The notes: a model not told the origin generated them from the letters alone. A stretch of DNA of 64,000 nt from Halichondria panicea (GCF_963675165.1 NC_087381.1:3720001-3784000), one strand, 5' to 3'; positions 23,601-36,450 are shown, counted from the first letter of the stretch. Made by a program: numbers and translations.

Positions 23601-26600
23601 TAATAAATGCACATTCATACAGCACTACATGTGTGCACAGTACATTATACGTTGTGTCTGTCCATTTCATGTTCCAGGAGTGCCCAGTATTGCACCCCAA
23701 CGTCATAGTGCGTTGTCGAATGTGTCGGACCTACATTAACCCTTTTGCCACCTTCGTGGACTCCCGACACTGGCGTTGCAATCTCTGCTTCAGGCCCAAC
23801 ACATGTGAGTACAAATGTACTTCACGCTAGTGTACAGGTACATATTGTAGCTTATTATTCTGTTTGTGCATGGTATCACAAATTCACCATCAAATCTGTA
23901 CATGTACAGTACACATACATGTACAGTACACACCCCGGCGCTGCCATTAATTGGCATGGAAACATCCATATACTTCCTTCATTTCCTGTTTATTTGGGAG
24001 CTACATGTAGTGCATGTGATTGATTGTTGTTGTTTACGCTCACCCTCCACTGCACACAACCTTCACCAGTGCCTGAAGACTTTGACTACAACCCTCACAC
24101 GGGAAAACATGGCGACCGGACGCACCGCCTCGAGCTAAAAAGGTCATCAGTCGAGTACATCGCACCATCAGAGTATATGGTAAGCTAATTAACCAACTGG
24201 TGTTGAATATAGAGGTGATATTAATTTCAACTAACTAGCTTACGTACATGAAGTGTACTTGCTTTTGTAGACAACTGTTGTAGTGTCTCGATCAGCATGT
24301 ACACATGTACAGTTAAATGCATGTGTGTGTACTAATCCTCATGTCAATGTCTTTGTACTTGCACATTTAGGTTCGGCCTCCTCAACCATCTGTTTACTTC
24401 TTTGTGATTGATGTCACCTACAACACCATTGAGAAAGGTACTCAATCATTATATACAGACATAATTAATGTACCCGTACACTATATGTACATACATTGAT
24501 CATGTACAGTACGTCTTTCTGGTTTCTGGTAAATTCATTTCCTATCTGTACACAGGTGTGCTTGGTGTTGTGTGTCGCACTCTTCTGGACAACCTGGATC
24601 GCCTGCCGGGGGATGCCAGGACCCAAGTAGGAATCATGACATTTGACAATACTCTGCACTTTTACAACCTCAAGGTGTGTACACCAATCGTTCGTCGTTG
24701 TGGTGCCCAAAGTTTTAGCTCGTCACTTTTTTGGCAAAGCTAGCTACACAATTTTGGCGTCAGTTTTCCACCTTCTTAGCTGATGATTACTGTATGTCCT
24801 ATTTAAGCTACTGTGTAGGGCTATACAATTTACATGCATCCAGTGTTAACATATTAACTGTATTGAGTTTACTGCATCTATGTGCTGATCTTACGTGTTC
24901 TTATGTTTTTACACGTTATGTTATGTCTTTGCAGTCATCTCTCTCTCAACCTCAAATGCTCGTTGTGTCAGATGTTGATGGTAAGACTGTCCTCCAGTTT
25001 AGTCCCCTTCTTATACATGTACCATAGTGCTAGAAATGCGTGATAATTAATGCTATGCGAGCGGCAAATCATGTCACATATTTTTGTATCGCACAATGTT
25101 TAGCTTTAGTCAAGGCCTATACAACAATCTCATTGAAATCGCGGTATTTCTCATAATGTTTTTGGAGCCTTAAAATTAGCCAAACGCAATGCTTGCATAT
25201 GCATGTGCTTGTTGCATGGTACATTCTCTTACACAGTACACGTACATTGTATAGTACAAGTGTCTGATTGTCTATTTGAACACTAGATATATTCCTGCCC
25301 TCTCCCGACTCTTTGCTGGTCAGTTTGAAGGAGTCTAAAGAGGTAGGTTCAATAGAATGGAAGTTTATGGCATAGTTTGGCTAGAATAACATGTTTTGCT
25401 TACATGCAAGTCACTTCCAGCAACCACAACTACAGGTACACTGTACGTGTGCTACAATGCTAGAATGATATGCATAAGATGTGTTGTCAACCACATGCAC
25501 CCCAATTTAAATACTCATTGTGTATAATATAATTATAATCTATACACAGCTTATTCGGACTCTCTTGGAGGACCTTCCTCGGATGTTTGCCGGCAACAAG
25601 AATGCCCAGTGTGCACTGGGCCCAGCATTGCAGGCTGCCACTAAGCTACTGGTCAGTCTCAACGGTGTCACTGTATGTGCTTGCATGCATGTTTAATAAC
25701 AGACTCATTTGCTTAAATTGTAAAATTATGTCTGTTACCTTGGGACGAATAGTAGCAGGCATGTATAATTGTAATTAATGTGTTAATTGCAGTTAGGCCC
25801 GCATGTACATGTAACCTCGCAAATACACAGCATGACGCACATCTACTTGTGTACCTGTAACGTAATATCAGCTGTTTGTTGTTTAGCATCCCATTGGTGG
25901 TCGAGTGACGGTGATAGTATCCAATCTTCCCAATATTGGACCTGGCTCTCTTAAGTATCGAGACGTGGCACCTAGCTCTATGAAAATGGTGAGTTCAAGC
26001 AGTACAACAGCACAACATGTTCTTGTTTGCAGTGAACAATAAGATAGCCTTAGTGCAGCTTTTATACTGGTCCCACAAAAGAGACTTACTTGATTGCAAT
26101 TAGTCAGTAGTGTATATGCATGTGTTAGTCTATGCTCGTTATGATGTCTGTGAGAAGTATGTGCAATACATTTACACCTGCACAGAATACATTGAACATG
26201 TCTCCTGGATCAGACTTCTACAAGAAGCTGGCTCTAGAGTGCTCCTCTCAGCAGATTGCGGTGGACCTCTTTAGTTTCTCAAGCCTGTTCACTGACCTAC
26301 CCACCATATGTGAGTACACAACTTATAGCACAAGATGCTTCGTCTTGTCCTGTAGCTTCGAGATTGGTTTCACACGTACATGTACTTAAATAGGAGCCAA
26401 GTTTGGTACAATTTTATACATGTACACTGTTACATATAAAATTAACATGTAATTGCATGGTGTACAGTAACTGGTTCTCAGGCATCACACATGTACACTC
26501 TCCTAGCCCTGTCTTGATTGCCAGTCTGTGCATTGTTTGCTGTTGTTGTCTTTGTGCAGCCTGTATCTCCAAGTTCTCCTCCGGTCAGGTCTTCTACTAC

Positions 26601-29600
26601 CCTGATTTTCACCACTCTAAACCAGTAGTACGGCAGAGGTTTGAAAAAGACTTCAGGTAAGCTGCATCTAGCCTCCTTTGCAGCCTCTCCTTTTTCTGTT
26701 CTTTGTCACACGGTCAATAAGATAAAATACGGTAAGAATTGGAGGAACAAAGAAAGAAAGAACGAACCGTCTAAGAAAAAGGAAAGCCTGCCTCGCTAAG
26801 TCGCGTGACGGTGGCACAGTGGTGGCACAGTGAAAATGAGCGTGGGCTTTCAGTAGATGGGCGGAGCCTGACAGGCAACAAAGCCACAGGATGCCTACGC
26901 ATTGTAGACTTACTTCATATGCAAGTCTGGAGATAATTATTATCATAGACGATGGCTTTAATACCTAGCATAGTGAAGTCTGAAGACTAAAGGTCTATCT
27001 TTGAGCCTATTCTCAAGCCTCAAATTGAGGCTTGAGTTATTATTGAGCAGTAGTCTAGTCTAGAAACAGTGTAAAATGACATGACAATGTTGCAAGGTTG
27101 TGATCTCATGAGTACTGACAGAGTGACTAAACTATACTAATTTGTGTGCATGAGACAGTTTTCACAGGGGCACGAGCACCAATGTCGAATTTTCCCTTAG
27201 TTCAATACATGTAATAGATTGAAGATCGATAGGGTCCTGTCAATTCCATAGTCGTGTAATCCTATTGTAGTAGTATTAGAGGTTCTGCTCCTTTTGGAAA
27301 CTTTCTGGCAGTAGAACCAGCTCTATAGTGGATACGGAAATAATACCTGCAGATAAGCACTCAGGTCTACATTGTCTGCTGTAATTTAAAACACTCGACT
27401 GGGTCGAACGTAAGGTCTTGAGAGTGGGAGCACATTGAGTTTGATAAGGCGAGTCTTGTAGTCTGTAGTTCTGCTGTAGTTCTACTGTAATTATCCGAGG
27501 ATAAAATTGGTCGCCCTTGCCCTTCTAGTTTGGATAGTGTGATTGTTCCAGGGCAATCTTATTATTATTATTATTATGACTTGGACTAAAACATTCCTTC
27601 TGATGACATGAAGGGATCTGTCAATTTTGGCATGTCAGAAGTATTGCTGTGAGTTGTCCAGGATCTGGGATAGGTTCCTTCTTTGCCCAGGTCCTTTTGA
27701 CAAGTGCTATTATCAGATACAGTAGTACTCTAGCCTTTCATGCTTCATCTTGTAGAGCTAACTTCTACATACTGTGTTCTGTAGCTTCACACACTCTTTG
27801 CCTCTAGTTCCTGGTAAATACGCTCTAAGTACTGTGTCACAGTGTGTGGGAGGACAGATATTGCGGTTTACTCTTGCCCACGCTCAATTAAATTTGGCTA
27901 CGTCAGTAGCAGATCACAAGACTTAGCGGGGCAGGCCTTCCTTTTTCTTAGTGGCTTCCTTTTTTCTTTCTTTGCTCCCTCCAATTATTCCCGTATGGTG
28001 TGAACATTGTGACAAACAACAGAAACAAAATTATAACTGAAAAAAAGGAAGGCCTGCGAAGGAGGCTAAGCTGCATCATGTATGTTTATAAGCGGGTGCT
28101 GTATTGTGAGCATTAGTTTTAGGATATTGTTCTTAATTGCTATGCTGCACATTTCCTGTTCCCATGCATTAATTCATACAACAATGTACTTGTAGATTTT
28201 ACATGTACAATTATGTATGTTTTGTACAAGGGTTATTTCATGAGGAAGATAATGTTTGAGTGTGTGATCTACTTTAGAGGTGTCAATGATGAAAGAGTCA
28301 TTGTTAGCTCTATCTCCACAGACGTTACCTGACTAGAAAGATTGGATACGAAGCAGTGATGCGAATACGATGCACAGACGGTAAGTTAGTCACTGTAGTG
28401 TTACATGTACGTGTGCATGCATGTATTCTATTTAACATGTCAGCTCTGTACTCTACATGCATGTACATTACCTAGTATGTGTTTAAATTGTGGGACAACA
28501 CTTTTATGAATCTCAGGTTTAAGCCTTCACACGTTCCATGGCAACTTCTTTGTTCGGTCGACTGACTTGCTCTCTCTGCCCAATGTAAATCCTGACCATG
28601 GCTACACTATCAACATAGCCATTGACGAGAGCCTCAAGGACATGAGCACCGTCTGTTTCCAGGCAGCACTGCTCTACACGTCCAGCAGGGGTGAGGGGAC
28701 GGTACAGTGTAGTTAGTACTTGCTGCTAATCGGTTTTTGTTCTTTCTGTGTGAAATTTCAACCGGTAGACTGTTTTGGTTATTCAGCTGTAACTAGTACG
28801 CTCTCTGTAACGCAGTAGTCTTTAGCTTCACTATTGTTTTAATTCGGTTGTCAGATCGTGCACAGTAGTGTTAACTGCATAGATAGCCCCCCCCCCCCCC
28901 CCCCGAGTGTTTCATAGTTTTGCTAACATGTGCAGGTGAGAGAAGAATCCGAGTGCACACTCTCTGCCTGCCAGTGGCTACTCAACTGCCTCAAGTGTAT
29001 GCTGGACTAAACGTTAAAGCCATCACTGGAACTCTGGCTAACATGGGTAGGTAACGTATTTTGCTCTTTAATAAACATGGCACAGACCTTATGGTCGACT
29101 GCATGTTTAATACCATTATCATTATCCATGATTATGCAAGGGTATATATATCACTTCCTCCAGCTGTTGATCGATCCTCTAGTGCTACACTCGGAGATGC
29201 CAGAGACGTAAGTAGAAATGCAATAGCTTAATTAAAATGGATCTACACGGTCATGTACAATGTATACTCAATGCATGTACCTAAACCCTAGTCTAGCATT
29301 TGTGTCTATATGCTTTATTAAATAATGTAAAGGCAACACTAAAAGTCCTTTAACCCGTGCAAAATTGTTTCGAGTATGTCTAGTATGGAGTTGTTCTCTC
29401 ATTCTTCAGGCTATAATGAATGTGGCTGTTGATGCCACCAAAGTGTATCGCTCCAACTGTTGCAGCTCAATGCAGTCTTCTCAGTTTGTTTTGCCTGCGT
29501 CCATTAGATTGCTGCCTTTGTTCACTCTAGCGCTCATCAAAAATGTAAGTGCATGAACAGGAAACCAGTATTAATTTTGGATAAGTGGATAGTGGCTTTG

Positions 29601-30895
29601 AATATGCTATGAATATGAGCAGCCAAGTGTTCTGTATCGAATACTGTCAGTAGTGTATTATGACTGATTGTTTCCCGTGTTTGCGCCAGTTTTAATTGTT
29701 TTTCTACTGTGGTGATTTTCAGACTGCCTTTACATTGAGTCAGAAAAGCTCATACGATTCCAGAACTCAAGCAATGAATCTCATCAAAACTCTACCACTC
29801 GACTACCTCTCGTGCACTATATATCCCAGACTGTATGCCCTTCATACTCTGTCTGAGCAGGTAAGTATTACATAATGATATGTACACGCTGTTGTTATAT
29901 AATTGTGTGGTGTACGTATGTATTAATTGTCCTTGACATACATTTTACATTAACATAAGTGTTATCCAAAATTAAAAAATGCAGTACGTCATGTTGCCCT
30001 TTGTGACATTTTGAACTACATGTACATCCCATTCCAGGACGTCAAATCTAGCGAGGATGGCAAGCAGCTTATAGCTCCTCCAATTTTAAAGCTGTCTGCA
30101 GAGAAAGTGACCAGATACGGGATGTTCCTTATGGACTATGGCATGGTAATTGTACTTGCAACGATCCATACTGTATAGCTAAACCAATTTTCACAGGGTA
30201 TCTACATTTGGGTGTGCAAAGAATGTCCTGTCGAAGTCATTCAAGCGGTTTTGGGAGTACCACACTATGGAGCCATTCCAGAATCCATCGTTAGTTAAAT
30301 AATCGTGTGGTTAATCATTAAAGTACGGAAGTATTGTGACAATGTGTACACGTGATGCACTAATTATTGTACGTTGTACTTAGGTTACATACGTACAATG
30401 TACGTGTATTATTGTTAACAAAGCATTGTTGTCTTTAGATTGAGCTACCCACTGAAGAGAATGAATTTTCTGAACTAGTGAGGAAGTTTGTTCGTCAGAT
30501 CCGTGTCTCAAGACAGCATTTCATGCCTCTACAAATCATCAGGTGTGTACAAATTCCTTCACTCCAGTGTCAGAATGTACAATTGTAAGGGTTATAATTA
30601 TGTGGTGTAGCTACGAAATGGTGGATGATATGAGATAAGGTTGGTGTAGTGGGGTGGGATGATGGGTCTGTGTATTATGGCAACAACATCTAGAACACCC
30701 TTAAATGGTGTACACTCTAAATGGACCCATGGTTTATTGTGTCACCGGTTGTGGCTATAATTTATGATTTATTGTCATAGGGAGGATGGACCTCATCGCC
30801 TGGCGTTCATAGGCAAGCTGATAGAAGACCGCACAGAGTTTGGTACAGCGTACTTTGAACTGTTGCAACATTTAAAGAGCCAGCTTGGCAAGTAG
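20632..30895 (+). CDS. SEC24: COPII cargo adaptor SEC24 (C/D class)
   Basis: Exons: 20632-20812, 21301-22607, 23121-23351, 23678-23804, 24070-24179, 24371-24437, 24556-24674, 24935-24980, 25287-25342, 25550-25651, 25887-25988, 26186-26309, 26560-26656, 28322-28380, 28517-28690, 28936-29046, 29164-29207, 29410-29544, 29723-29860, 30038-30145, 30197-30289, 30439-30542, 30781-30895. They join in phase to 1249 residues. SEC24 pairs with SEC23 in the inner COPII coat and selects cargo at ER exit sites. Seen: a long Pro/Gln/Gly/Met-rich N-terminus, the zinc finger (RCRMC ... RCNLC), a trunk with FFVIDVTYNTI and GIMTFDNTLHFYNL, beta-sandwich, helical and gelsolin-like parts. It ends HRLAFIGKLIEDRTEFG ... 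LKSQLGK. It is longer than typical because of the repeat at 21993-22421. Start is ATG 20632, directly after an acceptor; a 5' UTR exon ends at 20581. One intron (26657-28321) hosts a 1.4-kb transposon. Confidence 0.93.
21993..22421 (+). repeat. 33-bp coding minisatellite in SEC24
   Basis: Thirteen units of 33 bp encode the 11-residue block MG(Q/P)PMGPPPTG. Q and P forms largely alternate, hinting at a 66-bp higher-order unit; partial units flank it on both sides. Because 33 is divisible by three, all frames and the reverse strand stay open, which creates spurious long ORFs. Confidence 0.95.
26669..28068. mobile_element. Non-autonomous DNA transposon with 9-bp target duplication
   Basis: The 1400-bp insertion sits in a SEC24 intron. 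Ends are TAGCCTCCTTTGCAG at left and CTGCGAAGGAGGCTA at right. Inverted similarity extends about 140 bp inward: AAAGAAAGAA, CTAAGAAAAAGGAA and GCCTGCCTCGCTAAG all have right-side partners. The 9-bp sequence AGCTGCATC is directly repeated immediately outside both ends (26660-26668 and 28069-28077). A 9-bp duplication with long inverted repeats points to a Mutator-like element (family knowledge). No transposase frame is present. Confidence 0.85.
28887..28904. repeat. Poly-C tract (18 C)
   Basis: Uninterrupted run of C in a SEC24 intron. Its true length may be uncertain in any assembly. Confidence 0.8.
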
Positions 30896-31082
30896 GGACC
30901 CTGTTCTAGTCATTAAATTGTGTGTACCTATTATTTATAGAAAACAGTACCAGCATTTTATTTTGTGATTATTGTATAATTATTAAACAATTGATACAAG
31001 TGTGCCCGTTCATGCATGAGAACAAACATACTAAAAAAGGTAGATCTTGCATGTGCATGTGTAATTCTGGGGTGCAAACATT

Positions 31083-32516
31083 TCAGTCAATATCTTCCGC
31101 CTTAAAATCATCACTCACAGGGATAAACAAGGAGTGTCTTGCCTGTTGTGCAACTGATTTTGAATAATGTCCTTTACCTGAATTGAATAAGATTATCTTT
31201 TGTTACAATCGTATTATATAGATCATTATTGTAATGATGGCCGACACAATACTATAATGTCAGTTGAGTGCTGGTTTATGTCTACGTCTTAATAATTATT
31301 ATGTCACATTTTTGGGGAATAATCGTGCATTTCTTTATGAATAATATATAATTATAGGCAATCATTAATAGGTGGAAAAAAAGCATTATCAGGGCCTAGT
31401 ATAGTACCTGCAAAAGTATGTATATCGATCTAGACAGCACATGCACCGGATTTCTGTTATTTTGCTGACTTAATTATTAATCACCTTCAGCCATTTTAAA
31501 ATCGTTATGCAAAACTTAATGTAATCCTATTATTACACCTATCAAGGCCTATATATATACTATAGTTACATGCATAATCGCATGTTGTCCTATTATTCAC
31601 TGTGATTCGTACAGTGATTAATCGCGTATCAGTAATTGCACGTCGTCATTAACGACGTGCAATTACTGCCTTAACGACCGCACAATCGAATAACGGCCGC
31701 GGCTAATTTTTTTTACTGAAACTGCAGCTTAAAAGTGTCCTTAAAACTGCATCACAAACGATTAACAATGTATAGTATGGCTATACTCGTGCTTAGCCAT
31801 ACTATTAATTATACTAATTAGCCTCCTTAATTCACACGCAGGCCATCTCAAAGGAATTAATTAAGTGAGCGTGGGATCGAGTCTATGAGTATCTAGTCTC
31901 GAATCCACGCCGATTAAAATCGGTGTGGATTCGAGGCTAAAATTATGAGTATCATTCCCAATAACCATGCAGCTAGGTGACCAATTTTGTATATTCACCT
32001 GTGACATCTTCTACAAAGAACACCTCTCCTTGTTTAATGACCCTCTTCTCTCCAGAACTGACCTCCACTTCCACATCAGCGTCTAGATTCACTATAAACT
32101 GACGCCGAGGAGCGTGATGCCATGAGTAGTGATAGTCGGAAGGTGTCAGTCGAAACATGACACCAGTAGCATTCACCAACTTTGAGAGATAGCCTATATC
32201 ACCTGCATTATGTCAAGCGTGGTCAGTGAGAGATTCACTAACATGAGCAGGTTTGTACACTGCGATATCCATAATTAATACATTGTAGTTTATAATTATT
32301 TGCATGTTATAGACGTATAATATATATATACGTAAGTGTATAATGCATACATATACTTTTTCATACAATGTATTATAATTATAGCCTTTATTTACCTGAT
32401 CCTTTCATAGATACAGTGAATGTTCCAAACTTTGTACTTCCGTCTTCATTGGCATAAATTCGGGTTATTTTGAATGGTTTAATTTCACTTCTCCCACATA
32501 CTGATGAATGGAAGCA
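31083..32516 (-). CDS. Cupin-fold protein, 5' end not found
   Basis: Three exons on the minus strand: 32516-32396, 32202-31999 and 31177-31083, in matching phase. Residues run from FHSSVCGRSEI through FKITRIYANEDGSTKFGTF, then YLSKLVNATGVMFRLTP, HHAPRRQFIVNLDADVEVEV, GEVFFVEDVTGKGHYSKSV and LFIPVSDDFKAEDID to a TGA at 31083. The pattern (acidic IYAxEDG opening, HxAPRRQF, a double-glycine-rich beta barrel, EDVTGKGHxS) matches a small uncharacterised single-cupin family found in fungi, bacteria and invertebrates. The metal-ligand histidines of that fold are plausible in HHAPRR and GHYS. The enzyme activity is unknown. The 820-bp intron before the last exon carries the two-hairpin element. An upstream exon with the start codon must exist but I could not place it. 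Confidence 0.75.
31575..31684 (-). repeat. Two-hairpin short element, copy 2
   Basis: The reverse complement is nearly identical to 17327-17439 over the whole ~110 bp, including both stems and the GTGCGGTC edge. It lies in an intron of the cupin-fold gene. Only a few substitutions separate the copies, so mobility was probably recent. Confidence 0.8.
31898..31935. repeat. Short perfect-like hairpin
   Basis: CTCGAATCCACGCCGATT and AATCGGTGTGGATTCGAG are inverted repeats with a 2-nt loop and one G:T-type mismatch. It lies in the last intron of the cupin-fold gene. Function unknown. Confidence 0.7.
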
Positions 32517-32848
32517 CTGAAAGGATCTACAAAGTAACATGTATAAGAGAGCACAGAACACATTAAATATACGCCCATACTGCAGCGGCCCTGAGTATAT
32601 TTAACTCGTGTAGTTCAAAGGTGATACTTGATAAATCTACTTCGTACTTGCTAGTTTGTAGTTGGTATATAGTTACCCAGGGTAAGGTCAAATTTTAATT
32701 TTAATTGGAGGCCGTTTGAAGTAATTGTTGGAATCAAGTGCATACTTATAGATCTAGACCTACAACGTTGCTATAACCGTTTATAATTATTCCTCTAATT
32801 AATTCATGCACTCCTGATTGAACGATTGTGACAAAAACAGAAAAGGAG

Positions 32849-33116
32849 AGCCTGGGACCGAGGTAGCTGGGCGTGGCCGGGTGACACGCTATGTAGGATT
32901 TGTACTGCTGTGTTATGCAATACTGCTCTGTAAGAATAAAATTATAAACCGCATGTCCGGTTATAAATATCAATATTTGAGTCATGAATATCGTTATCTC
33001 AGAAATACTGCAATCTGATTGGTGACTTCTCAGTGTAGCAGTACAAATCCTATATAAGCGTGTCCCCCGACCTCCCGTCAGATACGGTCGGGCCACGCCC
33101 AACTAGAACCGAGGCT
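32849..33116. mobile_element. Foldback MITE with GGGCGTGGCC ends
   Basis: The left end AGCCTGGGACCGAGGTAGCT and the right end, whose reverse complement begins AGCCTCGGTTCTAGTTGGGC, are inverted repeats continuing through GGGCGTGGCC. An inner arm (TAGGATTTGTACTGCTG against CAGTACAAATCCTATA) is also inverted. Non-coding. Confidence 0.75.
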
Positions 33117-34329
33117 ATAGCTTTGCGTAGTAAAGACTTCACAGCTTGAAGAAACACAATATTGAAACACAATATGGTCTTGATGACGTGACCATGCGTG
33201 TAGTACGTGGGCTTTTCGCGGGCGTTGACTGGGGGGGGTCCCTCGATCTCTAACCATGGGAAATATGACCCAATGGGGAATGTGGTCAAATCTTCCATAT
33301 GTTAGCCCGACCCTTCCAGCCAATACAAATTGGGGAGGGCGTGGCCAGACTGCTCCCGGGGGGGGGGGGGGGGGGGGGCACAACACGTTGATAGGTGCAT
33401 AACACATGAGTGAGCACCTAATAAAGTTTTTAGACCAGCGAAACATTTCTTTATTGTCTCCAATCAGTGTCCAATGGACTCTCGTGGTGATTATTTCGGT
33501 TGCTGCTTGCATAGCAGGTTAAAGGTGCCGTACCTCCTTTGGGTAAAGGTAGTCACGGTCGATCGATTCATACTCATTTGTGGGTATTTACCAAAATTAA
33601 CATAGGTGTACCTATTATTTTCAGGGGACCAATTTTTGTGACAGGATGGTCTGGACCCCAATGCAGTCAAGTCACCATGCAGGGCAGTGACAGAAGAAAA
33701 AAATCATTAGCTCCAGGTGAGTTTATAGTAAGTCTAAGAAAGCATGCACGGACCGTGAGATGTGATATCTCTTCACTCTTGCATCCAGATATTAAATTTG
33801 TTTGTTTCTCAACTTTCAAGAGGGTTTAATAGATCCTGGCCATCTCAGTGTTGTGGAAGTTAACAGTCAAAACAATGTGAGTCCTACTCACTGCTATTCT
33901 ACTGTATTCGACTGATCTTTTGATTTGACACTGTATTTCTTATAGTCTACATGTACTTATATATTATAGGGTCTGGAAAACTATATCTAAGTTGTGCACT
34001 GCCCTAAATTACAGAGCCAGGAAAAATAATTCCACTTTTGCAGAAGTGGAATTGTTTTTGAGTGGCGCATCCTTTAGACCACAAAAAATTGTGTTATTTA
34101 TGGTGGCGCTTATATTCTACGTAATCCTTAGCAACAGTCAACCAGTCAACCAGTCAACCTAGCAACTGCATCATTTCTTTTGAAAATTAATATCTGAAAA
34201 GTTGGCATCTCTGTGGCTCTACTAAATCTGCGTCTATTCAAGTCACAGTTTAAATGGAGAAAATTATAGTCCTAGCTCCACCCATAAAACGGAAACGTCC
34301 AGCTCCTCCCCGCTTTTGCAGCAAACAAG

Positions 34330-34840
34330 CCTAGCATGCTTTTGGTATGCCATAGACTCGTACTACTCTCGAACAAAGCGAAAGGAAGAAACTCAAGCAG
34401 CAAACAAGCCCAGCAAATGAGCATCTCCTATACTACTCTCGAACAAAGCGAAAGGAAGAAGCCAAAGTTAGAATCCCAGCACTTCCCTACATCCAGCTCC
34501 TCCCCCATGCAGCCTTGCTGTAAATACACTGCCCAAGAAAGGAGCGGCTCCTACTACTCTCGAACAAAGCAAAAGGAAGAAACTCAAGCTAGCTTGACAT
34601 CACAAGCTGCTAACCACAAATCGATGACACTCTAATTAACCACGTAAGTGGGCGTACAATAATAGAATTTGCAGCAAACGAGCGGCTCCTATATTACTCT
34701 CGAACAAAGCGAAAGGAAGAAGCCAAAGCTAGAATCCTCCTCCGTGCAGCCTTGCAGTAACAAGCACAGCACACTGCCCAAGAAACAAGCGGCTCCTACT
34801 ATTCTCGAACAAAGCCAAAAGAAAAAAAACTATAGAGCTC
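34330..34840 (+). repeat. Degenerate array of Lys/Arg-rich units
   Basis: The block CTCGAACAAAGCGAAAGGAA recurs five times (about 34367, 34439, 34559, 34698 and 34803). It alternates with blocks related to CAAGCGGCTCCTACTA and CATGCAGCCTTGCTGTAAAT. In the local frames it reads SRTKRKEE or SERKKPKLES, like nuclear-localisation peptides, and APPIKRKRPAPPR precedes it. Frames switch between units, so a translated product is doubtful. Confidence 0.55.
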
Positions 34841-35778
34841 CCCTCTTCCATTCTATAAACTGTATATAATTATTATGTTATTGTGCGTCTAGCTACAGTC
34901 ATGTTATTACATATGCATCTCCTTGTAAATGACAATACAATGTACATAGCCTGAAGCATTTAATAGAGCACGTTGCCAAGTGCTCTATTAGAAATAGAGC
35001 ACATAGCAACAATAAGCAAAAACACTTAAGTGGGATCTAAAGCTATAGTATAGACATGAGCGTGGTCTAGCTCAGCTAGCTGTACCGTTGAGAGCTATCT
35101 TGTGAGAACAATTCATTGACTGTAGCTATGGGTCAGACAACTCAGTGAAATGTTGAGAGGGGGTTCCAAAAGTTACATTTTCTATAAAAAACCTTGGGGA
35201 CCATGTGGTTAGATCTGGTTAATTGGTTATTGCATTCTCAGCAAAAATAATAATATATTATTTTCCTTTCTATAGCTGGCCATGGCTACTTACTTACTTA
35301 CTTATCAGTTTATAGCTAGCTAAACTTTATAGCTGCACAGTGCTTGAACAGAGAGAATCTACTACACACATTGCAATAGAAGTCACAAGTTTAGCTAAAA
35401 TAGTACAGTAATTAGTAAGTTGATCTCTATCAGTCCTTGTATGAAAAGGGGGGGGGGGGTTCGATGGGTTCTGTCCGGATCCGCCACTGCAACTGTTGTC
35501 AAACAAGCCTTTTTATAAGAGCCAGAAATGTTATTAAAATTAATAATTACAGCAATGGTAGGCACTTCTTTTAGGGCCTCAAAAATTATGCTGATGCTGA
35601 CGTGGCAATTGCATCAATGTATAAGTCACGTATAAGTATAGCCTTTCTTGTCGTGTGTGCATGCAGTTCAGATTCAGTCAAATTAGTAATATTTTCATAT
35701 CTAATAATATTGTTGATTCAATTTTAGTCAAATTGTGGCTGTAGTGTTAATCTGTTTCCAAAGACCATGGCTGCTGTA

Positions 35779-35830
35779 TACAGCATAGACACTCGGTAAT
35801 CCGGCCACCCTAGGCCTTGGGACAATTCAG
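35779..35830. mobile_element. Tigger-like terminal repeat fragment
   Basis: ATAGACACTCGGTAATCCGG followed by CCACCCTAGGCC resembles the left end of the element at 49456-49824 (TAGACTCTCGTTAATCCGGT). No matching right end was found nearby. Confidence 0.4.
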
Positions 35831-36296
35831 CTTTGTTCAGATGTTAGAGCTAACATGCAGTTCCGAACAATAAACCAGATAATTAATTTTTAAACAGGCT
35901 AGACAAAGAAAACAGAGCAAACCAGAGCATACCTGATTGAGTCTCTTTCAAATAGTGGTTGCATGTGGTCAGTAGGTCACTACCAACAAGAAAAGATTAA
36001 TGCAAATAATTATACAAGCAGGGATAAGGAACAATAGATCAGCAACTTCTAAACTAGAGAAATTTTGTAAATTAATTACTTGTAATTTGCGTACATGTAA
36101 TTATAAGTCATGATCAAGATAATTTTATTTATAGACCTTGCCATGTGTCTTAAACATGCATTAATTGCAAAACCATTTTTGATATGGTTTTGTATGTTTT
36201 GAGCGCATGAGTCCTATAGGTATATTAATATTTATCTATCATTGCAGTTAACATAGAATTACACTACACTGTACATGATGTGTTAATGACTAGCTA

Positions 36297-36450
36297 ACAC
36301 GCGACCTTTATTCGAGGTAAGTATACATACTCATAATTATTTACAGCTGAAGTGATCCTTTACCAAGAATCTTGGCAAGATCAGTGTATAATTAGGATTG
36401 TGGTTTATAACTCTGGTTTCATGTCAACAGCGAGGGTTAGCTTCTAAAGG
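36297..36450. repeat. Dispersed repeat copy 1
   Basis: ACGCGACCTTTATTCGAGGT, then TTTACAGCTGAAGTGATCC, and later AGCGAGGGTTAGC recur in the same order at 58902-59260, with different spacing. Non-coding. The longer copy carries extra sequence between the blocks. Confidence 0.6.

Noticed and set aside
34330-34840. CRISPR-like array
   Set aside because: Unit spacing is irregular, spacers are themselves repetitive, and the DNA is eukaryotic.
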